In this document: positions 43,469 to 54,895 of the stretch, one piece after another
Numbering within the stretch: position 1 is the stretch's first letter
Layout of the letters: each line of letters begins with the position of its first letter
Assembly (NCBI RefSeq): GCF_950295315.1
Contig: NC_080177.1
Coordinates: forward strand, 81,078,570 to 81,142,569
Direction of reading: 5' to 3'
Source of the DNA: Erinaceus europaeus
Lineage: Eukaryota; Chordata; Mammalia; Eulipotyphla; Erinaceidae
Length of the DNA stretch: 64,000 nt
Program-made: the position numbers and the translations under genes
Notes under the pieces: generated by a model
The model's database searches: none
What the model was told of the DNA's origin: nothing
Seen by the model: only the letters and a program-made list of their open reading frames with translations

Positions 43469-43492
43469 CTTCTTCTTCTTCTAGCATTTGCC
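43469..43492 (-). mobile_element. 24-bp copy of the Jockey-like LINE, with 12-bp TSD
   Basis: The segment is the complement of the last 24 bp of the LINE (final Gly-Lys-Arg codons, TAG, AAG tail), with one difference: CG has become CA, as by CpG decay. ACCAGAAATAAT flanks it perfectly at 43457-43468 and 43493-43504. Such an extreme 5' truncation would be missed by standard repeat masking. Confidence 0.87.
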
Positions 43493-43702
43493 ACCAGAAA
43501 TAATGTGATTATTTGTTTCCATTTTTTCAGCTATTCTGTGTTCACTGACTGTTTGACTGACTCAGATGTTATTGTATCCCTATACTCTATCACACAACTT
43601 TTTTGTACTAAGTACAAAATCTGCGTTACATGATTAAGATACATAATGGCCTTTGAGATTTTTTCTGTTTCATTTTTTGAATATTAAATGATAAACTATT
43701 TA

Positions 43703-43828
43703 ATTATTTTTATTTATAAAAAGGAAACACTGACAAAAACCATAGGATAAGAGGGGTACAACTCCACACAATTCCCACCACCAGAACTCTGTATCCCATC
43801 CCCTCCCAGGGTCCATACTCCCAGAGGG
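43703..43828 (-). mobile_element. Family X 3' end with inverted 5' part (twin priming)
   Basis: The normal minus-strand module (43703-43807) is followed directly by 21 bp in the opposite orientation ('gggtccatactcccagaggg', 43808-43828), which belongs about 40 bp further upstream in the element. This is the 5' inversion typical of L1 target-primed reverse transcription. Confidence 0.8.
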
Positions 43829-44209
43829 TTACAGAATGTTTAATCTTCTAATTGAGTGGGTAACTATATGGGATTATCACTCCATTCTCTTATAACTCTT
43901 AAGTGGGTACCTATTATTTTTTGTTTTGTTTTGTTTTAATAATGATAGTCTAAAGCTCAGAGAGGAATTCTAAGCATTTACCCAAGTAAGATGCCTAATG
44001 AAAGAATACTAAAGAAAGAATCCAAATCAGTAAGAGCTCTAGCCACTAGTCTCCAGCCTTAGTGTGAACAAATGGCAGTTCCTCATTAACTTGGATTTGA
44101 TAAAGTTCCTCAGCATTTTGACCATAAATCTGGAAAAGGATGGAAATGGATCCTTTAGTGTTTCTTGGATGGACATTGGGATCCTTTAGTGTTTCTTGGA
44201 CATTTTAAT

Positions 44210-45006
44210 CAAGGAGAGATGAGAGGCTACAGATGAGATGGGTCTACAGGGATATAGAGGTCACATAGGCTCCTAAGCTGAATATGGGCCCCAGATCAGA
44301 TCAAATCGATGAGGTTTACAGTCAACAATATTTATACATCTTTCCCATATTTGGGAGCTACTCTCTTCCCTGATGCAGCTTTCTGGTCCTTTTTCCAGCC
44401 ATGACATCATCTCCCCAGACAATAACTTGGATACACCTGCATATCAGATTTCAGTCTTGGGGGAAAAAAAACTAGTATAACCACAGGCCCTTTGGAATAT
44501 AACTAAAATAGACCTACTAGTTATTTACAAAACAGAGACACCCCCCCAACTCTTCATCTGCACTATTCCAGCCTTCAGGTTCATGATAAGTCAACAATTT
44601 GGCTTTATATGTTAACTCTCTTTTCAGCCACCAGGTTCCAAATGCTAACATGATGCCAACCGGACTTCCCTGGACAGATGACCCTACCAATGTGTCCTGG
44701 AGCTCTGCTTCCCCGGAGCCCTGCCCCACTAGGGAAAGAGAGAGACAGGCTGGGAGTGTGAATCCACCTGTCAGTGCCCATGGTCAGTGGGGAAGCAATT
44801 ACAGAAGCCAGACCTTCCACCTTCTGCATCCCACAGTGACCCTGGGTCCATACTCCCAGAGGGATAAAGAATAGGAAAGCTGTCAGGGGAGAGGATGGGA
44901 TACGGAGTTCTGGTGGTGGGAATTGTATGGAGTTGTACCCCTCTTATCCTATGGTTTTGTCAATGTTTTCTTTTTATAAATAATAATAATAATAATAATA
45001 GTAATA
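44210..45006 (+). mobile_element. Family X, long variant copy, plus strand
   Basis: It reads from about 'gtcacataggctcctaagct' through 'ttacagtcaacaatatttat', the splice-acceptor-like 'ctctcttttcag' (about 44616-44627) and the 3' module to a (TAA)n tail (44981-45006). The 92-codon frame at 44599-44874 parallels that at 4780-5064. The 5' edge is uncertain. Just upstream, 'atcctttagtgtttcttgga' is present twice (44149-44202). Confidence 0.82.
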
Positions 45007-45011
45007 AATTG

Positions 45012-45094
45012 ACCTCTTGGGGACAGATGGTAGCACAATTAGTATAGAGCAAGAACATTGTGCTTGAATAAACAGCTTTAACAGTGGTGGGGTA

Positions 45095-45144
<50 letters not shown>

Positions 45145-45150
45145 ACCAGG
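45012..45150 (+). mobile_element. Decayed SINE with (TC)n
   Basis: 'ggggacagatggtagcacaa' is a SINE-like head. (TC)n spans 45096-45142. Confidence 0.55.
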
Positions 45151-46635
45151 AACTGTGGGGTCTCTGTAAAGGCACAGACCTACAATCCTTAGATTAATGA
45201 GGATGTTGCTCAAGTGAAATACCTCTTTCTTTCCCTTCATTCAACCAATTATTAGTGAAGTGTTTCAAATTTGTAGGACCAGAGAACCAGAAGGGAGATA
45301 AAATTTCAGAAGAAATGTAGCTATCCTGTAGACTTAGTGATTAGGCCGAAATACCTGAGCTTTCACGGTCATCTAGTCAATCCTGAATTCTTTTAGCTTG
45401 TATGCATAATTTGCGTCTCTAGAAACAGTACATCTAGCCCTTCAGTATCTTGCCTCTCAGTGTGGTGATGATTGTGTTCATCGTGACCTTTCCTTAGATT
45501 TTTCTGTTTAAATGCAAACTGTATCTGGGGAGAACTTGCCGTGGCAATCATTTGGAATTACAGTACCTGCAATGCCTCTGAAATATGTTCACAAGAACAA
45601 TCGCCATGATAAAGTATTCACAGTTTCTGAAAAATGTGTTCATTTATGTCTGCCTTTCATTGCGGAGCAGGCTTACTTAAAGGTAAATCACCTCTATATT
45701 CCCTTGCTTCTGTTCCTTTCAAAGCAATAGTTCACTGTAGCTAGGCTTCCCTTGAGCAACTAAAAAATGGGAAATGTATATAAAACCCAGATATTTAACT
45801 GATTACTTCTAAGAGTTGTTTTGAAAATGCATTCTTTAATGAAAGAACAACAAGTACAATTTTCTATCAAGTCCATTCTCAGAGGAAGAGCTTTTTCAAT
45901 GGTTTGAATAATTGAAGGGTGTTGAATATATTTAGAATATCCCCAGATGAATTTACTATGCAAGTTGAAAGCACAAAAATCATGTTACAAGATTATAACA
46001 ACCAGGTTAAGGAATCAGCACCAATATAGAAGCGTTTTGCTCAACTTACTCATTGACCGTTTGACTGTGTCTCTGTGTTGCTCACGGGATGACTGTGAAC
46101 TCCACACTATGGAGCATGGACATGATTCTCACAATCTTTCCTGTCATTCACAATTTTCTAGCCATACTCCGAAAACCATTTTTTCTCGCTACTTAACATA
46201 GGTCTCCAAGTAGATGTGTATCATATAATCAAATAATTAGGCTTGTATGTTCATTTTCCCATGGAATTACCTAACACTTCTGAGTTCGTACATCACCAAT
46301 TAAGTTTATTTGTATTTATCAGTGGTTGTATACATATTGTTAAATAACTCAAATCCAATTGAATTAATTATTTAAAATCTAATTGACTTTATTAAACCTG
46401 AATTAGTGACTACCCCATCTAGCTCAAAAAGGACTTATACAAATGTATATAAAATTTGATGTTTTTCATAGTCAGAAAGAGAATGGGGCAAGATAATGAA
46501 CAAAGCACTCAGAAGAATTCCTTCAGGCCAGGCCACCTTCCATTAGTGGAACACGTGTATGGGGCTGGGGGTGTTCTTATCATGGAGATGGTCTCACCTG
46601 TGATGACCTGGAAACTCTAGAATACCTAGTTTGAC
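45151..46635. other. Unique sequence, no gene seen
   Basis: The frame at 45512-45690 (MQTVSGENLPWQSFGITVPA…) ends near a GGTAAA and could be looked at as an exon, but I recognise no family. Confidence 0.4.
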
Positions 46636-47211
46636 TTTTTTTATTAAAAAAATTATTAGTGATTTAAGAATGATCCACAAGATTGTGGGATAACAGGGGT
46701 ACAATTCCATACAGTCCCTACCACCAGAGTTACAAAGACCCTCCCTGCTAATGGAAGCGTCCCTATTCTTTATCCCTCTGGGATTATGGACCCAGGGTCA
46801 TTACGGGGTGCAGCAGGTGGAAGGCTGCTGGCTTCTGAAATTGCTTCTCTGCTGGACATGGACATAGGCAGGTGGGTCCATACCCCCAGCCTGTTTCTGT
46901 TTTTCCCTAGTGGGGCAGGGTTCTGGGGAGATGGGGCTCCAGGACACATTGGTGATGTCGAATCTGCCCAGTGAAGTCAGGTTGGCGTCATGGTAACATC
47001 TTCAACTTGGTGGCTTTAAATTGTCTTTACTTCCATTCAGGGGTTCCCTCAGCTTCTCTTCCTCTGCTGTTTTTTCTTCCTTTTTTGTGGTTTATGGCTT
47101 GCCCCAGTTATTATTGGTTCCTGTAGTTTCCATAAGTGTGGATTTTGTTGTCAGTTTGGCAGAGAATAGTCACAGAGCTGCTAGATGGTCACCATCTTGC
47201 TTCCCTCCACC
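46636..47211 (-). mobile_element. L1 5'UTR joined directly to the family X 3' module
   Basis: On the minus strand an L1 start ('gcaagatggtgaccatctag', 47211-47014) passes without ORF1 or ORF2 into the X 3' module (47013-46636). In other copies the module continues upstream here as 'ctctcttttcag', so the join falls just after a splice-acceptor-like CAG. It looks like a retroposed spliced transcript. No clear TSD is visible, because another repeat adjoins on the right. Confidence 0.68.
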
Positions 47212-47214
47212 TTA

Positions 47215-47400
47215 ATTTTTTAGGGGGTTATTGTTTTACAGCGCAGTCATTGACATATGCAGACAATCTCATTATATAATAGGTCCCCAGAATTTTTTTT
47301 CTTATCCACCTTCTCCGTCCCTCCCCAGAGTCCTCTACTTCGGTGCAGTATGCCATGTCCAGCCCATGTTTCACTTTGTGCTCTCCCTCTCCAGAGTCAT
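47215..47400 (-). mobile_element. Family Y (L1-like 3' end), minus strand
   Basis: 'gggggttattgttttacagc' and 'catatgcagacaatctcatt' match 16565-16755. Confidence 0.6.
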
Positions 47401-47423
47401 TTGATTACTTTGAATTTTTACTT

Positions 47424-47600
47424 TTGGGGGAGCCAGGAGATAGCTAACTCTGTATGCTAAGTGCTTTGCTGTGCTTTGGGTCCAGGTTTGAGCCTGGAAG
47501 CCACCTAGGAGACTATAACAGCAAGGGGAGCCCTGGTGCTATGTGCCCCATCCCTCCTCCCCGTCTCTCCACCTCTGAGGTAAATGCCTATCTGAGGTAA
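47424..47600 (+). mobile_element. SINE-C-like
   Basis: 'gggggagccaggagatagct' head and 'ggtttgagcctggaagccac' B-box area. The body is diverged. Confidence 0.55.
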
Positions 47601-47944
47601 ATAATGAAAATATATGTCTGACAGTGGTGGGATTTAGTATGCACAAGAGCCTGGAACTTCAAGTTAGTAAATTTCTACTTTCAAGACTACCTCAACTGCT
47701 TTAAGTATGAAGTCTTGGTGGAACATGGGACTTGTCACAAATGACTTTGTTTTGGACTTTAGACACTTTTTTTTGGCCACCAAGGCTATCACTATGAATC
47801 TACAACTCTTGATGTCAAATTTATCCTTTTTTAATTCTTTTCTTTTCAATTAATTTCATTTTTATTAGCTAGGAAAGACAATAGTACTTTACCCCTATTA
47901 TCTTGTAATTTTGTAAATCAATATTAAATCACTAATAAAAATTA
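47601..47944. other. Unique sequence, no gene seen
   Basis: Nothing recognised. Confidence 0.5.
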
Positions 47945-48265
47945 GAACAAGAAAGATGATGCTGAATATGGGGTGATCTCACTATTGGGCAGAACTTAAG
48001 AAACAAGAATAGAAAGGGGAAACACAAAGTTTAAAATGAGATTGGATTTGGTGCATTGCACTGAAGCAAAGAACTCTGGGTAAGAAGGGCACCGGAGTCC
48101 TGGGTGCTATGGTGGGGGTTCTTTCAGGTCCAGATACATGGTGATGGACCTAATTTGGGAGTGCAAGTATTTCGAAGACACCTATCTTGGTGAGGTGAGA
48201 AAGTATATTCACACAGCAGCAACTATACTGTAAACCATTAACCTCCCAATAAAATTAAATAAAGA
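47945..48265 (+). mobile_element. Old L1 3' end
   Basis: 'aatatggggtgatctcacta', 'gtgcattgcactgaagcaaa' and end 'ctgtaaaccattaacctccc', the same subfamily as 62880-63085. Confidence 0.78.
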
Positions 48266-50344
48266 GAAACAAACTTGAAAAAGAAACAGTCAGTGGGCAA
48301 GAGAAAAAGAAGAAATACACACCACAGCTCTGTAATTTCTTCCAGTGTGGAGAGGCTGGACTAGAAGCTGGTCAAAGGTGTGACAGCAGGTTCAGTACTC
48401 AGGCTAACTGTCCTGCTGACCTGAGGTCAGCATTTACGGATGCAATTCTGGACATTGGTATAATTATTAGCTGGGAAGTAAAGGGTGAAAAAACATAAAA
48501 GCAATATATACAAAATCTTTTTGTTACTGCTGTTGTTGTAGATATGGAATCTTAGAAACATGGTAGGACCATAATCTATCTCTTGTGTGTCAAATTTTTG
48601 CAGGTATAGAAATGGCTTTGCACACTCTGTTCACCATTATTAGCATTACATGTGTTGAACCTTAAGATTTTAGGGACTGCTGGAATTGCTTTCATGGGAA
48701 AGAGAGATAATCACTTTAGTGCTTCTGTGTTTTTTGAACTGATTCATCAGAACTCAGATATCCACTCTGTTGGGTAGGGAAGGAAATTTTCTTTTGTCCC
48801 TCATATTGAAACCAGACAGATTATTGGGGAAAACATTAATATATGACGTACTTCCGGACCTAAATGCTATATAGGAAAACCAGGCTCTTAAAGAACATCT
48901 GTTTCCTTGAAAGTTGACTGTGGTGTTTGTCTCCTCAGCATCATGATGAAATGACATTGAATGAGCTGATATCATTTGAGGACATGCACGGGTTTTTCCC
49001 CTAAATAATGCAGATTTGACATGAAAATTATATATACATGATGTAATTATGTTGGCACAATTTGATCTGGATGTTAACCTATTACCATACCTTTAATTTA
49101 AAAGTATAATGAATTTTAAGAAAAATCATACAGACATTCCAAAATTAGACCCTAACATTTGAAAATTGGTCAGCGTATCACTGTAGTTCTTAAGAGGGTG
49201 GTTGTTGGAGTTCTGACTATGTCATTATTATCGACTACCTTGTCGGTATGAAGTCAGTACTCAGTAACTACTAGAAGAAGCCAATGAGTGGAGAAAAAAA
49301 TGGAGAGAAGGAAAAAGTAAAAAAAGGGGAAATATTTAAAGTATTATTCCAAATGTGATAACATTTACAAACTAAAACCGACCGTATTTTAAAACAACTC
49401 TAACATAATTTTTAACTGCAGGAAGTTTATACTAAATTTCAGTATAAAAGATAAATGTCATAATTTTTGATCCACACGTTTCTGTTTAAGTCGTTATTTT
49501 TCTGAGAGGAAAAACAAATGCTCCAAACACAAAGTAAAATGTCATCTGAGCTTGTTGAGGGAGACTCATAATGTAGGGTGATAATTAAAAATTTAAAGGC
49601 CAGATGGCTTACAATGAGAAAGATAAAATAGTTATCATAAGGACTAAATGAAATTCACCACGATATTATAGCCAAAAGGCTCATAATTGATCTCAGGAAC
49701 ACATATAAAGAGGGGATACTATTTGGAAAAATGGTAAAAATCTTCAGATTCCAAAATAACTTATGCCACTCATTTTTCCCCTTTAAACTGTTTATATTGA
49801 TTTTTATATTCACAAATCGGAATGATTTTTCTTAATATGTGATCACAGCCATAAATAAATCAGGGAAAAGCGTTGCAATTCAGAAGACCTCAAGTAAGAA
49901 TATAAATTGGCCCCTTTGACAGAGCGGGAGCAGGAGTCCAAGCTGTAGCTCCTGTTGCGGGATATGATATGGGATATGGTTTAATGCATGAGGTAAATGT
50001 ACTTTGGAAAGACAATGAAAAACCACTCTCAAGAGGAATTTTATCTATAATTGCCTTTGATGAGCTAGAATTGTGAGCAACAGGAAGGACAGTGACTCAG
50101 TGTTGAGTGAGCTAAAGACAAAATGTATCTACCTCTACAATAATCTTAGGAGACGAAGTCTCACCCAAATCGCAGAGCTTGGCGCGATGCAGATTTAACG
50201 GTGTTGACTGATGGTGTGGTTGTGAGTCCTCAACCCATTTCCCATAAGACTACAACAGTGTGAAGTGTCAGGAGCAAATATTAACGGCAGTGATTACTCT
50301 CGTGTTTTATTACTTATTTCTTATATTTTTAGATTTTTTTCACT
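48266..50344. other. Unique sequence, no gene seen
   Basis: 2.1 kb of AT-rich DNA, the longest repeat-poor stretch before 55 kb. No coding or RNA signal recognised. Confidence 0.55.
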
Positions 50345-50470
50345 TGAGTTTAATGTGAGACAGAGAGAAGAGAGACAGATGAGGTGGAGCGCCACTCCAG
50401 CGCAGGTGATGCTTGGATGTTCAGGTGTGAACCACCGACCTCAAGCATGAGAGTTTGAGCTATTTCCCTT
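50345..50470 (-). mobile_element. SINE-D-like, minus strand
   Basis: 'gtgtgaaccaccgacctcaa' and 'gcatgagagtttgagctatt' are the complement of a tRNA-SINE head. Confidence 0.5.
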
Positions 50471-50483
50471 ATCACTATTGTTG

Positions 50484-50880
50484 TATTTTTTTCAAAAAAA
50501 ATATTAGTGATTTAATAATGATTCACAAGATTGTAAGATAACAGGGGTACAATTCTGTGTAGTTCCTACCACCAGAATTGGAACACTGGAACATTCCCTA
50601 TTCATTCCATTGGAACATTCCCTATTCGTTTTTATTATTATTATTATTATTATTTATTGGATAGAGAATGTCATAAATCAAAAGGGAAGGGGGAGGAAGA
50701 GAGGGAGAGATAGACAACTGCAGCCCTCTTTCATCACTTGTAAAGCTTTCCCCCCTGCAGGTGGGGACCAGGGGCTTGAACCTTGGGTCCTTGGGCATTA
50801 TAACATATGCAGGTGCACCACCAACTGGCCCCGGAATGTTCCCTGTTCTTTATCCCTCTGGGAGTATGGACCAAAATTCT
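50484..50880 (-). mobile_element. Family X 3' module, split by a SINE-B
   Basis: Module parts 50484-50627 and 50833-50880 are interrupted by 50628-50832. A local 24-bp tandem duplication containing GGAACATTCCCTATTC (50588-50603 and 50612-50627) lies before the insertion site. Confidence 0.78.
50628..50832 (-). mobile_element. SINE-B with (TTA)n tail and TSD
   Basis: GGAACATTCCCTATTC (50612-50627) and GGAATGTTCCCTGTTC (50833-50848) flank it. Confidence 0.88.
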
Positions 50881-51790
50881 TTTTTTATTAGTTTTTTTTT
50901 AAATATTTACTTAATTCCCTTTTGTTGCCCTTGTAGTTATTGATGTTGTCGTTGTTGGATAGGACAGAGAGAAATGGAGAGAGGAGAGGAAGACAGAGAG
51001 GGGGGAGAGAAAGACAGCTGTGAAGCGACTCCCCTGCAGGTGGGGAGCTGGGGGCTCAAACTGAGATCCTTACGCCGGTCCTTGTGCTTTGCACCGCCTG
51101 TGCTTAACCCGCTAAACTACTGCCCGACTCCCTTTTATTAGTGATTTAATAATGATTTAAAACGGTTTTAGGATAAAAGAGGTGCAATTCCATGCAATTC
51201 CCATCACCAGATTCCCACATCCCTCCATTGGAAGCTTCCCTTTTCTTTATTCCTCTGGGAATATGCACCAAAATTCTTTTTGGGGTTCAGAAGGTGGAGG
51301 GTCTGGCTTCTGTAGTTGTTCTCTGCTGGACACGGGCATTGGCAGGTTGGCTCATACTCCCGCCTGTTTCTATCTTTCCCTACTAGGGCAGGGCTCTGTA
51401 GAGGAGGGGTTCCAGGATGCATTGGTGAGATCACCTGCTTAGGAAAATCAGGATGGAGTCCTAGTAGAGTCTGCAACTTGGTGGTTGAAAGGCAGTAAGA
51501 TATAAAGCAGAACAAATTAATAAACAGGAACCCAGAGGTAGGCAAAGAGCAGATGAAACTAGGCGTCTTTGTGTAGGAAGAAGCTAGGAAGTCTATTTTA
51601 GGTGTGTTTCACGTGGCCCAGGACTTTAGCAATTTTTGCCTGAGCCTGATAGCTGACATGCAGGTGGACTGAAAGTACTGTCTGTATTTTAAATAGGATG
51701 GTTATGTTAATGTGCAGAAAGAAGGGGCTGATGGCAGAAGGGTAGCGGAGTGTGCATTAGTAGGACTGATTTTGAGACTGAAGAGTGACA
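50881..51790 (-). mobile_element. Second family X copy, split by a SINE-A
   Basis: Its tail complement 'tttttattag' starts at 50881 and resumes after the SINE at 51133. The module and the long-variant upstream part follow to about 51690-51790. Confidence 0.75.
50892..51132 (-). mobile_element. SINE-A in the tail of a family X copy, with TSD
   Basis: TTTTATTAG lies at 50883-50891 and 51133-51141. The body is shortened ('agaaagacag/ctgtgaagcg'). Confidence 0.88.
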
Positions 51791-52321
51791 CATTTCAATT
51801 CAACTGTTTAAACCTAGCAGAAAATTATTATCTGGGGAGGGGGAGGTATTTTTTTTAATATTAAATGCTTGAGTATAACAATGTTATTTCTTTCTCTCTC
51901 TCCCCCCCCCCTCTCTCTTTTACCATGAGGGTTATCTAATATTTATTGTGAAGTTACTTTAAAATAAAATAATATAAGGCAATTGTTTATAATAATAATT
52001 GACATAAAATGAAGTTTAGATTCAAAATTTTCCATACATTAATATATTTGTTTCCTTCCTCTGTGAATCTGAGATTCTAACACATTAATATTTTCAATAA
52101 CAGTATACAAGTAAAGTACAGTTTAGTGTCCTTACAGACAAGATCATCTTATAGCAGACATCTAGCTTCCATACGGAAACCTGTTATAATAGAAATTCAT
52201 CAAGCAGAGTTTCCAGAAGACGGATTGTTCTACCTCCAGCTAGAGGTGAATGCTTAGCTTGCTTCTGTATGTAAGTTTGTGTGTGTCTTTGTGGAAGCAT
52301 ATGACATGCACCTTTTAAAAA
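51791..52321. other. Unique sequence, no gene seen
   Basis: A CT/C run at about 51890-51920, otherwise nothing recognised. Confidence 0.5.
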
Positions 52322-52531
52322 GCTTTTTAAAATTATCTTTAATTTTGAAGATACACAAAGCCAGAAACAGAGAGGGGAGGGTGATAGAGAGGGAGAGAGA
52401 CAGAGAGACACCTGTAACACTGCTTCACCACTCGCAAAACTTTCCCCAAGCAGGTGGGGACTGTGGACTCGAACCCTGGTCCTTGCGCACTGTAACATAT
52501 GTGCTCAACCAGATACACCACCATCTGGCCC
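52322..52531 (-). mobile_element. SINE-B, minus strand
   Basis: GA-rich body complement and 'ggactcgaaccctggtcctt' head complement. Confidence 0.82.
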
Positions 52532-52983
52532 CTGACAAGCATCTTTATTAATTATGTTAAAGGAATTTCTGAATGCATTTATGATTCTTAGATTTTATCT
52601 CAAAAAAGCACATTTGAAATATAATTTTAATGATGAATTCTTATTTAAATTTTAGCTGATAGTGTTTTCTTTTTTGGTATGACAAAAATAGAGGGTATCA
52701 GAGTGAAATATAAACTATTTTAAATTTATGCCATTGAGCAGTTTATATGTTATTTGGGTTTTGTATTTATCAGACAATAATGTTAGACTCTGTGAAGACA
52801 TCAAAGGAAAAGAAGAGATTATTCTTGTCCCAAAGACATGAACAGTTTATTGTCCTTTTCCCAAATGAAAATATAATGTAACTCCTCCAGAATTGGTTAA
52901 CTTTCAAGAAAATAAATATTTTTCTTTTCCAAATATCTTGTTTCGTTAGTTTCATCACAGACTGTCCCAATAGGTGTAAAGAA
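52532..52983. other. Unique sequence, no gene seen
   Basis: Nothing recognised. Confidence 0.5.
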
Positions 52984-52994
52984 CAAACAGATAT

Positions 52995-53295
52995 GTTCGA
53001 GCCTCCAGGTCCCCACCTGCAGGTGGGTTGATTCATAGGCGGTGAAGCAGGTCTGCAGGTGTCTGTCCTTCTCTCCCCCTCTGTCTTCCCCTCTCTCTTC
53101 ATTTCTGTCTGTCCTATCCAACATAGACAAAATCAACAACAACAACAATAACTACAGCAATAAAACAAACAACAAGGGCAATGAAAGGTAAAAAAAAAAA
53201 AAGCCTCCAGGAGCAGTGGATTTGTTGTGCAGGCACGCTCGAGCCCCAGAGGTAACCCTGGAGGCAAAAAAAAAAAGAAAACTTAAAAAAAAGAT
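52995..53295 (+). mobile_element. SINE-A, 5'-truncated at the B box, with TSD
   Basis: It starts at 'gttcgagcc', so the A box is missing, and runs through body and 3' module to an A-tail. CAAACAGATAT lies at 52984-52994 and 53296-53306. Confidence 0.92.
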
Positions 53296-53467
53296 CAAAC
53301 AGATATTCATATGAATTTGTCAGGGTGGGGAGAGGGTCTTTGGGATGGTAGAGAGAAAGTCCGGAATCTCAGCATTTTAGTGAGAGGAGGAAGAGGAAGC
53401 TACTTAACATGCTGACAGCTCATATAGCTTTATGGAAAATACAAAGATGTATTAATTTGTGATTCTT

Positions 53468-53733
53468 ACTTAATATTTATTTATTCCCTTTTGTTTCTCT
53501 TGTTGTTTTATTGTTGTAAATGTCATTGTTGTTGGATAGGACAGAGAGAAATGGAGAGAGGAGGGGAAGACAGAGGGGGAGAGAAAGACAGACACCTGCA
53601 GACCTGCTTCACCACCTGTGAAGTGACTCCCCTGCAGGTGGGGAGCCAGGGGCTTGAACTGGGATCCTTACAATGGTTCTTGCTCTTTGCACCACCTATG
53701 CTTAACCCACTTCATTACCACCTGACTCCCCTC
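53468..53733 (-). mobile_element. SINE-A, minus strand, with TSD
   Basis: ATTTGTGATTCTT (53455-53467) and ATTTGCGATTCTT (53734-53746). Confidence 0.92.
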
Positions 53734-53753
53734 ATTTGCGATTCTTTTTTTTT

Positions 53754-53771
53754 TATCTATCATCTATCTAC

Positions 53772-53829
<58 letters not shown>
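53754..53829. repeat. (TCTA)n microsatellite
   Basis: About 76 bp of nearly pure TCTA/CTAT units at the tail of the next minus-strand SINE. Confidence 0.95.
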
Positions 53830-53830
<1 letters not shown>

Positions 53831-53982
53831 CCCGTTTGTTGCCCTTGTTGTAGTTCTTGATGTCATCATTGTTAGAACAGAGAGAAATGGAGAAAGGAGG
53901 AGAAGATAGAGAGGGGGAGAGAAAAATAGACACCTGCAGACCTGCTTCACCACCTGTGAAGCGACTCACCTGCAGGAGGGGA
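53830..53982 (-). mobile_element. SINE-A body, head missing
   Basis: It runs from the tail complement to 'gcgactcacctgcagg', where it meets an opposing SINE-B. Confidence 0.82.
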
Positions 53983-54120
53983 GAAAGCTTTCTCCCACCT
54001 GCAGGGAGAAAGCTTCATAAGTGGTGAAGCAGGGCTGCAGGTATCTCTGTCCCTTTTATCTCCCCTACCCCTCTCAATTTCCCTTAGTCTCTATCCAATA
54101 ATAAATAAAAAAATTTATAA
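53983..54120 (+). mobile_element. SINE-B body, head missing
   Basis: It starts at 'acctgcagggagaaagcttc' and runs to the (AATAAA)-rich tail. The junction with the preceding SINE is the 18-bp perfect palindrome GGGAGAAAGCTTTCTCCC at 53979-53996. Confidence 0.82.
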
Positions 54121-54812
54121 AAGTGTTACAAATTTAGTATAAAGTATTTGTGTTTATGGCATCATCTCTCCTTTTTTCTTCTTCTTCTTCTCCTTCTCCT
54201 CCTCCTCCTCTCTCTCCTCCTCCTTTTTCTTCACCTTAGTTCATCAGTGTTACATAACATATTCTGGGATTTTATTTTGTTTCTTCCATCTTTTGTATTC
54301 TCTCTCTCTCTTTCTTTTATTACTGTAGTGACAAAAGCACAGCTTGGTAAAGAGTTTTTTTTTCTAAGTTTATTCAGTCAGAAGTTGAAGGCACGTGCTT
54401 CTGTGTCTGTAATAATTTCACTCTAAGTACTTGGGAAAGCGAGTTCTTTCATTTTAAAGATGAAGATGTTTCTGGGAATGGAGAGCCACTTGTTAATTGT
54501 TCTCCTGATCAAAATCAAACCAAGTGGACTGTGAAATGATTGTGTTCATAAAAAGGCATTTAAGAAGGTTAGTGTGGGTGTAACAGAAACCTTTCACTGT
54601 CTATGTAATCAGTAGAAACCTATAAAGAGATGGTGGTTGTGCTAATGGAGCTGGTATACTGAATTAAAAAATAAATATGTGTTTCAAATGACTAAGTTGT
54701 TGACATTTTAGACCTAGACTTAAGGGTGAACTCTTCAGCATGATTTTATTTTGGAGGCCAGATGTTGGAGCACTTAGTTAAGCACACGAACACTGAAAGC
54801 ATTATTTTATTC
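54121..54812. other. Unique sequence with (TTC/TCC)n
   Basis: (TTC/TCC)n at about 54175-54232. No gene seen. Confidence 0.5.
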
Positions 54813-54862
54813 TATATATGAGTATATATATATATACTCACATATATATATATATATGTGAG

Positions 54863-54895
<33 letters not shown>

